Positions 28,025-36,520 of a stretch of 64,000 nt of DNA are shown here, piece by piece; within the stretch, counting starts at the first letter, position 1, and every line of letters starts with the position of its first letter. The position numbers were made by a program, and so were the translations under genes. The notes under the pieces are model-generated. The model was not told the DNA's origin. It did not search any database and saw only the letters and a list, made by a program, of their open reading frames with translations. This stretch comes from Nocardia brasiliensis IFM 10847 (GTDB lineage Bacteria > Actinomycetota > Actinomycetes > Mycobacteriales > Mycobacteriaceae), in the NCBI RefSeq assembly GCF_000710915.1, contig NZ_BAUA01000062.1, positions 43,907 to 107,906 of the forward strand. Reading direction: 5' to 3'.

Positions 28025-28534
28025 ATGTCTCCGAGAACAGATGTGGTGGCCGAGGGGAACTTCCTCATCCCCAATGGCACCTTCTTCGTCGAGCTGCTGA
28101 TCTTTCTGATCGTGCTCGGAGTCATCTGGTTCTTCGTCGTTCCGCCGATCCGCAAGGTATTGGCGGAACGCGAAGAACGCGTTGCCGAGACCTTGACGAG
28201 GACCAAGGAGGCTCGGCAGCTGTTCACCGAGGCCGAGGCCAAACATCAGGCGGCGCTGGAAAAGGCGCGCGCCGAGGCGGCCGCGATACGGAACCAGGCG
28301 CGGGCGGAAGGCCGCGCCATTCTCGAACAGATGCGCGGTGAGGCACAGCAGGAGGCCAACGCGATTGTCGTGGAGGCCGAGGCGCAATTGCGGGCACAGG
28401 CCGATCAGGTCGCCGCGGACTTGCGTGAGGCTGTCGAGCCGCTGGCCCAATCGCTGGCCAATCGCATGGTCGGCGTCAATGATCGGCGCGCGGGCACCAG
28501 CCGCGGCCATCAGACAGGACGGGCGTCGTCATGA
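28025..28534 (+). CDS. atpF: ATP synthase F0 subunit b
   Basis: A 169-residue subunit b with one N-terminal membrane helix (FFVELLIFLIVLGVIWFFVV) and a long charged coiled coil, matching the mycobacterial AtpF length (about 170). The coiled coil normally forms the peripheral stalk with the b-delta protein. Its stop overlaps the next gene by four bases. Confidence 0.93.
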   Translation: MSPRTDVVAEGNFLIPNGTFFVELLIFLIVLGVIWFFVVPPIRKVLAEREERVAETLTRTKEARQLFTEAEAKHQAALEKARAEAAAIRNQARAEGRAILEQMRGEAQQEANAIVVEAEAQLRAQADQVAADLREAVEPLAQSLANRMVGVNDRRAGTSRGHQTGRASS

Positions 28535-29109
28535 CCCTCAGCAGCACCGACATCCTCGCCGAGAGCATTTATCAGATCAAGTTCGAATGGCCGGTCTTTC
28601 TCAGCCAGCTGTTCGGCTTCGTGGTGATCGTCTGGGTCATCGTCAAATACGTTGTGCCGCCGGTGAAACGGATGATGGCCAAGTCCCAGGACGCGATCCG
28701 CAAACAACTGGAGGAGAACCAGGAGGCCGCGGATCGGCTCGCCCAGGCCAAAGAGGTCTACGACAACGGCATGGCCGAGGCCCGCGCCGAACTCGCCCAG
28801 CTGGTCGAGGACGCGCACGCCGACGCCGAGGCCATCGTGGTGCAGATGCGCGAGGCCGCGGCCGCGGAGGTCGATCGGGTCCGCAAGCAGGGCCGCGATC
28901 AGATCGAGCTGGCTCGCCGGCAATTGATCCGCGACCTCAAGGACGACTTCACCGAGCTGGTGTTGACCCGCACCACCGACGACGTCCGCGAACAGGTCCG
29001 TTCCCCCGAGGTCAAGGCGGACGCGGTCGAGAAGTTCCTGGACGAGCTCGAAACAATGGCGAACGCAGGTTCCGAACTCCGGGCCCGCAGCCAGTCACAA
29101 TGGAATTGA
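28531..29109 (+). CDS. atpH: F0 subunit b-prime protein lacking the delta domain (truncated relative to mycobacterial b-delta AtpH)
   Basis: A 192-residue protein with one membrane helix and a coiled coil. It corresponds to the N-terminal half of the mycobacterial b-delta fusion AtpH (about 445 residues): FLSQLFGFVVIVWVIVKYVVPP at the start and EKFLDELETMA near the end, where the fusion protein has FLDQLDAMA. The gene stops 14 residues later; the delta domain and the normally following atpA, atpG, atpD and atpC are absent. A strong terminator begins 20 bases downstream. It is either a deletion product or a specialised F0 operon. Confidence 0.88.
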   Translation: MTLSSTDILAESIYQIKFEWPVFLSQLFGFVVIVWVIVKYVVPPVKRMMAKSQDAIRKQLEENQEAADRLAQAKEVYDNGMAEARAELAQLVEDAHADAEAIVVQMREAAAAEVDRVRKQGRDQIELARRQLIRDLKDDFTELVLTRTTDDVREQVRSPEVKADAVEKFLDELETMANAGSELRARSQSQWN

Positions 29110-29129
29110 GTGTGCTTCAAGTGAATTGA

Positions 29130-29163
29130 GGCCCTGCCGGGTAGGCAGGGCCCTCACTTTTTT
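29130..29163 (+). terminator. Rho-independent terminator after the F0 operon
   Basis: A perfect 9-bp stem (GGCCCTGCC / GGCAGGGCC) with a 5-base loop, followed five bases later by six T residues. It starts 20 bases after the b-prime stop. This shows the operon ends here rather than continuing into F1 genes. Confidence 0.9.
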
Positions 29164-29236
29164 CGTGGCCGACAGGTCGGCATGCGGCTAGTCTGACGCT
29201 GTTCGAGTTACAGCTTGTCGGATCGGAGTCGGCATC

Positions 29237-29731
29237 ATGACGGAAGCAACTGGTACGGCGGGACAGCCCGCCGACGCGGTGCCCAGCCTGTACGAATGGG
29301 CCGGGGGCACTGCGGCTTTCGAGTCGCTGACCGAGGTCTTCTATCGGCAGGTACTGAAAGACGACCTGGTCGGGCCGCTGTTCCGCGGCATGGATCCCGG
29401 CCATCCCAAATACGTCGCCATGTGGCTGGCCGAGGTCTTCGGCGGCCCCGCGGCCTACAGCACCGAGCGCGGCGGCTACGCACACATGGTCCGCCAGCAC
29501 CTCGGCAAGGCGATCACCGAACCGCAGCGCCAGCGCTGGGTGAACCTGTTGATGGACGCCGCCGACGAGGTCGGGCTGCCCGACGACCCCGAGTTCCGCG
29601 CCGCCTTCGCCTCCTACATCGAATGGGGCACCCGGTTGGCCCACGCCAATTCCCAGCCGGAAGCCACCCCGCCGCTGGAAGCGCCGATGCCGCACTGGGG
29701 TTGGGGCGTCGCACCGCCCTACCGGCCGTAG
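29237..29731 (+). CDS. Group II truncated hemoglobin-like protein
   Basis: A 164-residue 2-over-2 globin of the GlbO/trHbII type: SLYEWAGGTAAFESLTEVFYRQVL at the start, the proximal-His region in YAHMVRQHLG, and the group II tryptophan in RQRWVNLLMD. Such proteins bind oxygen and have been linked to peroxide or NO chemistry. The C-terminal 25 residues are a Pro-rich tail ending in HWGWGVAPPY. Its last 13 bases overlap the end of the convergent hydrolase gene. The start at 29237 follows GGAGTCGG. Confidence 0.85.
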   Translation: MTEATGTAGQPADAVPSLYEWAGGTAAFESLTEVFYRQVLKDDLVGPLFRGMDPGHPKYVAMWLAEVFGGPAAYSTERGGYAHMVRQHLGKAITEPQRQRWVNLLMDAADEVGLPDDPEFRAAFASYIEWGTRLAHANSQPEATPPLEAPMPHWGWGVAPPYRP

Positions 29732-30651
29732 GCATCGGCCGGGCCGGCCGCCGCGGCCGACGGCGGGAAGTAGTCCTTGAACAGGATCTCGCCCACCCTG
29801 GTGACGGTCTTGCGGCCGACCTGGTAGCCGTTCTCGATCACCTGGGTGTTGTTCATGATCGCCACCGTGAATTGTTCCCGGGGACCGACGAAACCCACCG
29901 AGTTCATCAGCCAGGAGCCGTCGTCGTTGTCGTCGGCCCAGCCGTTCTTGTTGCCGGGCAACGCGTCCGCGCCCGCACCCCACACGCCCCACTGCTGGTT
30001 CGTGTCCACCGAGTCGCTGCCGTCGACCGAGCGCATCTCGCGGACCAGGTACGCGCGATCACGGGCGGGCAACTTCGTCAGCGCGAAGTCGATCAGACGC
30101 TCGAGGTCGTTCGCGGTGACCATCATCCAGCCCCACGAGTCGGGATGACCCGGTGAAAAGCTGAACTCCGTCATGCCGAACGAACGGAACCGCGGCGCGA
30201 ACACCCGCTCGCCGCCGTAGCGGTCCCACAGGGTGGTGGCGGCCTCGTTGTCGCTGCTGTGCAACATCCGGTGCATCAGGTCGCGGTCGTCGGCGCGCAA
30301 CGTGATCGTGCCCGCGTCGGCACGCAGCAGCAGGTCGACCACCATCGCCAGCTTCGGCGTCGAGCACGCCGAAATCGGCGTTCCCGCGTCGGCATTGCGC
30401 CACACCGCGCCGGTGCGCCGGTCCCGGACCACGATGGCGGTGAAGCCGGGCCGCTCTTTGACGTAGGCCTCGGCCTGGGCGATCCGCGCGGTGAACGCCG
30501 GGTCGAACCCGAGCGGCGTACCGGTATCCGGCCGCAGCGGGGCCTGCTGCGCGGGCTCGGGCGGGTCGTAGAGCAAGGCCGCGGCGAATACCGCGGCGAC
30601 GACCAGCACGCCGGACGTCACTAGGGGAAATCGTCTTCTGACCAACCGCAC
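29719..30651 (-). CDS. Beta-lactamase-fold serine hydrolase, membrane-anchored or secreted
   Basis: A 310-residue class-A beta-lactamase-like protein, started by GTG at 30651, eight bases after GAGGG. An N-terminal hydrophobic helix (VTSGVLVVAAVFAAALL) is a signal or anchor. Active-site motifs are SxxK (STPK after SAC), SDN (SSDNEA) and K-N-G (GNKNGW) in place of the usual KTG. No obvious omega-loop ExxLN is seen where a penicillinase would have it, so a D,D-peptidase or esterase role is as likely as beta-lactam hydrolysis. Confidence 0.78.
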   Translation of the reverse strand: MRLVRRRFPLVTSGVLVVAAVFAAALLYDPPEPAQQAPLRPDTGTPLGFDPAFTARIAQAEAYVKERPGFTAIVVRDRRTGAVWRNADAGTPISACSTPKLAMVVDLLLRADAGTITLRADDRDLMHRMLHSSDNEAATTLWDRYGGERVFAPRFRSFGMTEFSFSPGHPDSWGWMMVTANDLERLIDFALTKLPARDRAYLVREMRSVDGSDSVDTNQQWGVWGAGADALPGNKNGWADDNDDGSWLMNSVGFVGPREQFTVAIMNNTQVIENGYQVGRKTVTRVGEILFKDYFPPSAAAAGPADAYGR

Positions 30652-30963
30652 GCGTTCATCCCTCGCTTCATATCGCAAAGGTCCTGCTCGGCGCTCTGCA
30701 TCTTGCCCAGTGGGACAGCGCTCGGGCAACCCGACACCCGGCAGTGACGACAATTGGCTGCGGTCTGCCGCGGTATCGGCCCCGAAAGCTGGGGGCACTA
30801 TTTTTGACGTGGGCGCACATGTGTGAAACTTTGTAACAGGATTCGGGAGGCCGCCGATCTCCAGGTGTCTCCCGAGCGCGCTGGAGTGGAGGCCTGCGCG
30901 CACTGCCCCGTGACCGGGACAGCGGGAGCACACCGTTATCCACCAACCGATTTCGGGGGTTCT
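30652..30963. other. Divergent intergenic region
   Basis: About 310 bases between the leftward serine hydrolase and the rightward LppP/LprE lipoprotein. No gene is supported. It contains the perfect palindrome CACATGTG at 30816-30823 and should carry both promoters; no motif could be assigned to a regulator. Confidence 0.45.
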
Positions 30964-31683
30964 ATGAACGTCAAATCGTGGGCTTTCGCCGCACTGGCCG
31001 CGAGCGTCGTACTCGCTGCGACCGGCTGTACCGACTCGAGCCCGGCAGCGCAGGCCACCAGGACGCCGATCCCCTCGGCCATACCTTCGACGCCGGCCGC
31101 CACCCAGGCGCCCACCCCGGGCGAGGGCAACCCGCCCGCCGATCCGCCCAAGGCGCAGCCGAGTCCGGTGACCGAAGCGCCCGCTCCGGCCCCGAACAAC
31201 CCACCGGCCCCCGACAACCCGCCGCCCGTGGCCGACCCGCCTGCCGCGGACCAGCCGCCCAACGGGAGTGGTCACGGCCTGTGCTTCGACTCGAACTCCG
31301 ATCTCGCCCGCACTGCGGTCGCCCGATTGGCGCCCAACAAGGAGGGCTACCCGTGGGTGATCCGGGAAGCGAGCAACGATCCGATCTCCGCGGGTTGCGC
31401 CGGCGTTCTGTCCTGGATGCTGGTGGACTGGAACGGCAGCCACCCCGGCTATCACGTCCTGTTCTTCACCAACGGCACCTACCTGGGCACCGCGACCTCG
31501 AAGTACTACGGCTACACCACGGTGCTCGGCAAGACCAAGAACACCGTGTCGGTGCAGTACCGCTGGGTCACCCCGCAGGACGCGCTGTGCTGCCCCTCCG
31601 GCGGCCCGAACGTCGTGACCTACACCTTGACCGGCACCACGGTCCAGGCCAAGGGCGAGTTCCCGCCGGACCCGGACAAGTAG
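30964..31683 (+). CDS. LppP/LprE-family lipoprotein
   Basis: A 239-residue lipoprotein with lipobox LAATGC, a Pro/Ala-rich linker of about 80 residues, and a C-terminal domain containing GLCFDSNSDLARTAVARL, the hallmark of the mycobacterial LppP/LprE family. The domain has several conserved cysteines (GLC, GCAG, CC). Proline-rich linkers suit a wall-spanning exposed domain. Function of the family is unclear, though LprE has been linked to host interaction in mycobacteria. Confidence 0.82.
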   Translation: MNVKSWAFAALAASVVLAATGCTDSSPAAQATRTPIPSAIPSTPAATQAPTPGEGNPPADPPKAQPSPVTEAPAPAPNNPPAPDNPPPVADPPAADQPPNGSGHGLCFDSNSDLARTAVARLAPNKEGYPWVIREASNDPISAGCAGVLSWMLVDWNGSHPGYHVLFFTNGTYLGTATSKYYGYTTVLGKTKNTVSVQYRWVTPQDALCCPSGGPNVVTYTLTGTTVQAKGEFPPDPDK

Positions 31684-31778
31684 ACCGAGCCACGAGTCCG
31701 GCCGACTGCCCCTGACCGGACTCCACCGGGCGTCAGTACCCGCGCGGCCGCTGGGCTCGCAGCGCACTGACCCACCGG

Positions 31779-31822
31779 CGAAGCCCCTGTATCTCCCCCT
31801 GCTTCGAGGTACAGGGGCTTCG
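31779..31822. terminator. Bidirectional terminator hairpin
   Basis: A perfect 13-bp inverted repeat (CGAAGCCCCTGTA / TACAGGGGCTTCG) with an 18-base loop between the convergent lipoprotein and SanA/YdcF-like genes. No long T-tract is present on either side, as is common in high-GC actinobacteria. Confidence 0.75.
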
Positions 31823-31834
31823 TCTTCGCCGGGG

Positions 31835-32467
31835 TCAGCGCGCGAGCAACGCCGCGACCGCTTTCGGCGCGGCCACCCATTCGCGGAGGTTGTTGCGCAC
31901 CTTCGTTATTGGCCGGCAGGCGCACGCGGCGGTGACGCCGTCGGCGTCGATGCCCGCGCCGCGACACAGGGCGACCGCCCGCGGCACATGCTGGTACTGG
32001 GTGACGACGAGGGCGCGCTCGACGCCGAACAGCCGCCGCGCGCGTGCACCCGTGGCTCGGGTCGACAACCCGAGGCCGTCGGTGCGCACAACCGCCGGGT
32101 CGACCCCGTGGGCCTCGAGATACCTTGTCATCGAGGCGATTTCGTCCCCGGAGGCGCCCGCCGCATCGCCGGAAACCAGGATTTCGCGCACCTTGCCCGC
32201 GCGCAGCAGCTCGATCGCGGCATCCAACCGCCCCCGCAGGTACGGCATGGGCGTGCCGTCCGGCGCGACCTTCGCACCCGGCACGATCACCACCGGCGCG
32301 ATGGGGGCCGTCGCCGGATCGAACCGATGCCCGGACGACAGTTGCCGCAGCCGCAGATTCGCGCCGGCCACCAGTCCCGTCACAGTGACGGCGGCCACCA
32401 CGACCGAGCCGGGCAGCCACCGCCGCACCGCACCGGCAGCCCGCTTCGAATCACTCGGCACTGTCAT
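31835..32467 (-). CDS. SanA/YdcF-like (DUF218) membrane protein
   Basis: A 210-residue protein with one N-terminal membrane helix and a DUF218 domain: VVIVPGAKVAPDGTP, then RLDAAIELLRAGKVREILVSGD, TRYLEAHGVDPAVV and a VVTQYQHVPRA segment. Family members (SanA, YdcF, SleB-associated proteins) are linked to envelope barrier function; SanA affects vancomycin sensitivity. The enzymatic activity is not known. Confidence 0.85.
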   Translation of the reverse strand: MTVPSDSKRAAGAVRRWLPGSVVVAAVTVTGLVAGANLRLRQLSSGHRFDPATAPIAPVVIVPGAKVAPDGTPMPYLRGRLDAAIELLRAGKVREILVSGDAAGASGDEIASMTRYLEAHGVDPAVVRTDGLGLSTRATGARARRLFGVERALVVTQYQHVPRAVALCRGAGIDADGVTAACACRPITKVRNNLREWVAAPKAVAALLAR

Positions 32468-32554
32468 CTCTTTCGTCGACGGCCAGGTGCCCGCCCGCGC
32501 GGGCCGTACCGGCGACCATCGTAGTAACGTGCCTGCCGCGATCCGGCGCTCGAC

Positions 32555-33487
32555 CTACCGTGGGTCCGGCACCGGTTGCACCGCAACGTCTTCGGGCGCC
32601 ACCGGCTTGGCCGAACGCGCTCTGGTGATGGCCACGCCGGACAGGCACAGCAGGCCGCCGACGATCGCGAGCGGAGCCGGGACCTCGCCCAGGGCGAGCC
32701 ACGCCATGACGACCACCAGGGCGGGCACCACATAGGTGGTCACGCCCATCTTTCCGGCGGTGGTGCGGGCCAACGCGTACGCCCAGGTGGTGAAGGCCAG
32801 CGCGGTGGGGAACACACCGAGATACAGGACGCTCAACGTCGACGACAGCGGCGCGGCGGCGGCTTCGGAGATCAGCTGTCCCGCGAAGGGCGCACAGGCG
32901 ATGGTGCCGATGACGCAACCGCCGGTGGTCACCTGCAACGCCGACGCGTGCGCGAGGGCGGGCTTCTGCGCGACCACCGCGACCGCCCAGGCGGCGGCCG
33001 CAGTCAGGCAGAGGACCACCCCGAGCACCGCGGAACTGCCCGCGTCCGAATTCGACAACCCCACGACCACCGCCCCGGTGAAGGACACCGCGATACCGGC
33101 CATCAGGCGCGCCGGAAACCCTTCGCGCAGTACCAATCCGCTCAGCAGCGCGATCAGCACCGGGCCGATGTTGATCACCATCGCGGCGGTACCCGCGTCG
33201 ACGTACTGCTCGCCCCAATTCAGCGCGACCATGTAGACGCCGAACCACAGCACGCCGGAGACCACGATGCCGGGCCAGGCGCCGCGCGCGGGCCACCCCT
33301 CCCCTTTGATGAGCAGGATCAGCACCAGCGCGATGGACGCCGTCGACAATCGTCCGAATGCCAAGGCCCCGGGCGAGAAATCCGCTCCCGCGGCCCGGAT
33401 GAACACGAACGCCGACGCCCACAGCACCACCGTGACGGCAGCGGCGACGGCGGCCTTTTGACCGGCAGATCGAACGACTAGCTCCAT
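32555..33487 (-). CDS. EamA-family (DMT) transporter
   Basis: The 310-residue protein has ten hydrophobic helices arranged as two EamA repeats, with the typical WASAFVFIRAAG start and VALNWGEQYVDAGTAAMV in the first repeat. Drug/metabolite transporters of this type export amino acids or metabolites. Upstream (to its right) is an ArsR-type regulator 69 bases away on the same strand, which may control it. Substrate unknown. Confidence 0.87.
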   Translation of the reverse strand: MELVVRSAGQKAAVAAAVTVVLWASAFVFIRAAGADFSPGALAFGRLSTASIALVLILLIKGEGWPARGAWPGIVVSGVLWFGVYMVALNWGEQYVDAGTAAMVINIGPVLIALLSGLVLREGFPARLMAGIAVSFTGAVVVGLSNSDAGSSAVLGVVLCLTAAAAWAVAVVAQKPALAHASALQVTTGGCVIGTIACAPFAGQLISEAAAAPLSSTLSVLYLGVFPTALAFTTWAYALARTTAGKMGVTTYVVPALVVVMAWLALGEVPAPLAIVGGLLCLSGVAITRARSAKPVAPEDVAVQPVPDPR

Positions 33488-33556
33488 TTACCGAACCCTA
33501 GATCAGGGGGCAGGAGAACTCACGCGGATTTCGGACGGCGCGATCGCCCTGCGGCG

Positions 33557-34579
33557 CTAGGCGATCCGCGCGTTGCTGCTGAGGTCTCCTTCGAGCAGCG
33601 CGACGCCCAGGGTGGTGATCTCGTGGCGCATGGCATTGCGGTGCCGCCAGCTCTCGACCAGACCGGCCTCGCGCAGAATCGACGCGTGTTCGCTCGCCGT
33701 GGCGGGCGAAACCCCAAGGCGGCGAGCGAGTTCGGTGGTACTACAGCCTTCGGCGATCACCTGCAGGGCGGCCGCCCTGGTCCGGCCCAGCAACGCGGTG
33801 AGTGCTTCGTTGGTGCCGCGCGGCCCCCAGGCGGCGGCGAAGTCACCGATATCCCGCAGCACCGGAACGATCAGCATCATCGGCGCCGTCTCGTCCACGG
33901 TCGAGTGCAGGGTTATCGGTTCGGGCCAGGCGAACAAGGACGGAATGATCAGCAGGCCGCGGCCGGCGAGATGCTCGTCGTGGCACGGCTTCGCGCGCAG
34001 CACCTCGAGCACCGGCGCCCGCCAGCGGGCGTGCGGCATGAGCCCCGACAGCAACCGTTCCACACCTTCGGCCGCCATGGTGCGGGCCATCCGCTCGGCG
34101 GCGACCTCCAGATAAGTCTGGATATGCGCCCACCGGCCCGCGAACGCCACCGAGTGGAACGCTTCGACGGCGCTCGCGACGCTCTGCCTGGCGCTGCTGT
34201 CCCGTTCGAAGAGTTCGGCGGTCCAGGAGGGCAGCGGGGTTTCGCCGATCTCCGCCCGCCGGCGCACGACGGTCTCCACCTCGTTGCGCAGCTCCAGCCG
34301 CGAGGCCAGATGCAGCGCTTCGACGCCGCCGGACATCGTCCGCGCGCCCCGGGTCGGCGTGATCAGGTCGAGAAAATTCTCCTCGGCGGGGAAGATCTCG
34401 GCGATCCGGCCGAAGTCGGCCGGGATCGCGGCGCCGACCTGCTGCCGCCAGCCGGTGTAGACGGCGACATTCGAGCGTTGCACGGCCCGGGTGGCCAGCA
34501 TGGTTTCGCCCAGCGCGCCCAGTGGCGACCCGACCCGGATCCGGATGAGATCCTCCGGTGTGAAGATGATCCGCTTCAT
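33557..34579 (-). CDS. ArsR-type winged-helix transcriptional regulator (long form)
   Basis: A 340-residue protein with a winged helix-turn-helix in the last 80 residues (AALQVIAEGCSTTELARRLGVSPATASEHASILREAGLV), preceded by a long helical region of about 250 residues. This layout is that of actinobacterial ArsR-like regulators with an N-terminal domain of unknown ligand. No metal-binding cysteines of classical ArsR are present. It probably regulates the EamA exporter downstream and possibly the small gene just upstream. Confidence 0.83.
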   Translation of the reverse strand: MKRIIFTPEDLIRIRVGSPLGALGETMLATRAVQRSNVAVYTGWRQQVGAAIPADFGRIAEIFPAEENFLDLITPTRGARTMSGGVEALHLASRLELRNEVETVVRRRAEIGETPLPSWTAELFERDSSARQSVASAVEAFHSVAFAGRWAHIQTYLEVAAERMARTMAAEGVERLLSGLMPHARWRAPVLEVLRAKPCHDEHLAGRGLLIIPSLFAWPEPITLHSTVDETAPMMLIVPVLRDIGDFAAAWGPRGTNEALTALLGRTRAAALQVIAEGCSTTELARRLGVSPATASEHASILREAGLVESWRHRNAMRHEITTLGVALLEGDLSSNARIA

Positions 34580-34586
34580 GCGCGGC

Positions 34587-34814
34587 TCACCGCAGGCCTT
34601 GCCACCGCACCGCCATGAGCGGATCGATACTCGTCAGCAGTTCGTCGGTATTGCCGGGCTGCGGCGCTGCCCGCAGCACCGGTTCGCCCCTGCGGGACCA
34701 TATGCGCTGCCACCGCCGCCTGCCTCGCTTCCACTCCGTCGCCATCCCGTCGGCGCACCGCGCCACCACCAGCGCGACCTCGCCTCCGGCGGGCGCCGCT
34801 ACATCCTTCATCAT
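34587..34814 (-). CDS. Small hypothetical protein (75 aa)
   Basis: Supported by a strong ribosome-binding site, GAGGAG seven bases before ATG at 34814, and by a position seven bases ahead of the regulator start, suggesting translational coupling. The product is Arg- and Trp-rich (KRGRRRWQRIWSRRGEP) and ends in DPLMAVRWQGLR. No signal peptide or known domain. It may be an actinobacterial small basic protein; function unknown. Confidence 0.5.
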   Translation of the reverse strand: MMKDVAAPAGGEVALVVARCADGMATEWKRGRRRWQRIWSRRGEPVLRAAPQPGNTDELLTSIDPLMAVRWQGLR

Positions 34815-34926
34815 CGTCGCACTCCTCATAGTCACTGCTCAGCAGCCTATGAAGGAGAGTGGGCGGGACGCACCATGTTTCGGTCCAGGCCGAAACACCC
34901 CGAGAATTCGGGGCGCGACGATCCGC

Positions 34927-35136
34927 TCAGCGCTTGTGCGCGATGTCGTACCACTGGTGCGGCACGGACCAATCCCACGCGTCCGCACCGGGCACGACGG
35001 GCGATTGAGCGCGGGCCGCTTCGATCCGCTCGGCCTCGATGAAGCAGCGCACCGACCCGCCCACGCAGGCCCCGTACAAGAGCAACCCCCGGACGATATG
35101 ACGCCGGAACACCTGCCACGAGATGCGCCTCTGCAT
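34927..35136 (-). CDS. Small hypothetical protein with one possible membrane segment (69 aa)
   Basis: The ATG at 35136 has a perfect AGGAGG five bases upstream, good evidence for translation. The 69-residue product has a basic N-terminus, a moderately hydrophobic stretch (VRGLLLYGACVGGSVRCF) and an acidic/Trp-rich C-terminus (DAWDWSVPHQWYDIAHKR). No family recognised. It lies 112 bases upstream of the other small gene on the same strand. Confidence 0.5.
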   Translation of the reverse strand: MQRRISWQVFRRHIVRGLLLYGACVGGSVRCFIEAERIEAARAQSPVVPGADAWDWSVPHQWYDIAHKR

Positions 35137-35319
35137 CGGTACCTCCTCGCCGAAGGTGCTTGCGGTACTACGGATTCCGAGCCTGAACCACCGCGCTGAG
35201 CAGGCCGGATCCAGTCACGATACCGCCGGGGTTCGCATTTCGGACCGAAATCGGAACCGAATTCGACCGGGTGGGAACGGGCGTGCGGCCCGCTCGGACC
35301 TACCCGGGAAAACGGCGAC

Positions 35320-35346
35320 GGCCCGGCGGTGCGCTACCGCCGGGCC
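35320..35346 (-). terminator. Terminator of the AurF-like gene
   Basis: A perfect 11-bp inverted repeat (GGCCCGGCGGT / ACCGCCGGGCC) with a 5-base loop, 11 bases beyond the stop of the leftward di-iron gene. On that strand it is followed within nine bases by TTTT. Confidence 0.75.
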
Positions 35347-35357
35347 GTCGTTCGCGA

Positions 35358-36356
35358 TCAGGAGTGCGTGCGCACCGGTTCGCCGCGATACCGCGACTCT
35401 TTGCCGTCGATCCGCAGCGCCCGCCAGGCCAGCTTGGCCGCCGGGTTCATCAGGCCGATCTCGGCGGCCAGCATCCTGGCCTCGCCGAAGAAGTCGCGGC
35501 GCCGCGCCCTGGCCTCGGCGCTGCGCCAGAACAGTTCGCGCCGAATGCCCTTCGGGATGTCGAACTCGCGGAACAGCGACCGCGGCGGCTTCACGATCAG
35601 ATCGCAGGCGATGAACATGATGATCGGATAGGCCAGCGACAGCGTCGCGCGCTGCACCGGATGCTGCTTCGGGACCCGGTGCCGCAGGTATTCGTGTGCG
35701 AAGGCGATATGCCGGGCCTCCTCGGCGATGTGAATCCGCATCACGTCGCGCATGATCGGGTGCACGTCCTCACCCGCACGCAGCACCTGCTTCTGCACAT
35801 GGTCGATCGGCTCCTCGCCGGCGAGCACCGCGACGAAGAAGGTGGTCGGGAAGAAGCGACCGAGCAGCGGCACCAGCGGGCCGAGCAGCTTCATGATCGA
35901 GCCCATGCCCGGGACGTCCGCGCCGATCCGGTTGACCATCTCCTGGAACATCAGGGTGTGGTTGACCTCCTCGGCGACCTCGTGATTGAGGTAGCGGAAC
36001 TCGGCCGAGCCGTTGGGCACCTTGGCGAACAGATAGTTCATCACGCCGCCGATGAGCAGCTCCTCGAACTGCAGCCCGACCTTCGCGATATTGGCCTGCC
36101 GCCACATCCCGATCTCGATCTTGCGGCTTTCCGGCAGCGCGAGGTACCACGGGTGCGCGCCGAGCGGATCGGTGGAGGCCGGGAGAATCCAGCGCGGATC
36201 GTTCGGGATCACCGCCCATTCGGCGGATTCCCAGTCGATCTCGGTGTACGGGTCGAAGTGCCGATTGACCGAGCCTTCGGACAGGGTTGTCAGGATCGCC
36301 GTGTACTCACCCTTTGCCGCGGTGCGAGACGGCGCCGTTGCCGACTGTGTTGCCAT
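35358..36356 (-). CDS. AurF-like di-iron oxygenase family protein
   Basis: A 332-residue all-helical protein of the p-aminobenzoate N-oxygenase AurF family. Candidate iron ligands lie in FEELLIGG, NHEVAEEVNHTLMFQEM and HIAEEARHIAFAHEYL, the expected E...ExxH...ExxxxH pattern. AurF oxidises arylamines to nitro compounds, while other members act on fatty acids or unknown substrates. The gene is single and flanked by its own terminator. No biosynthetic neighbour points to an arylamine, so a lipid or stress substrate is possible. Confidence 0.82.
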   Translation of the reverse strand: MATQSATAPSRTAAKGEYTAILTTLSEGSVNRHFDPYTEIDWESAEWAVIPNDPRWILPASTDPLGAHPWYLALPESRKIEIGMWRQANIAKVGLQFEELLIGGVMNYLFAKVPNGSAEFRYLNHEVAEEVNHTLMFQEMVNRIGADVPGMGSIMKLLGPLVPLLGRFFPTTFFVAVLAGEEPIDHVQKQVLRAGEDVHPIMRDVMRIHIAEEARHIAFAHEYLRHRVPKQHPVQRATLSLAYPIIMFIACDLIVKPPRSLFREFDIPKGIRRELFWRSAEARARRRDFFGEARMLAAEIGLMNPAAKLAWRALRIDGKESRYRGEPVRTHS

Positions 36357-36520
36357 GACGTCTACCTCATATCGGGTCGAGGTTAATGTGACACAGGTTT
36401 ACGGTAACAGGCTGTCTCAGTCATTTCTAGATCGATCGGGCCCGCTAGGCAGATTGCCGAGCGGCCGGTACCCGGGGAACAGAACCGAATATCGGCGTGT
36501 TGGCTGTTCAGGGGGTTGCG

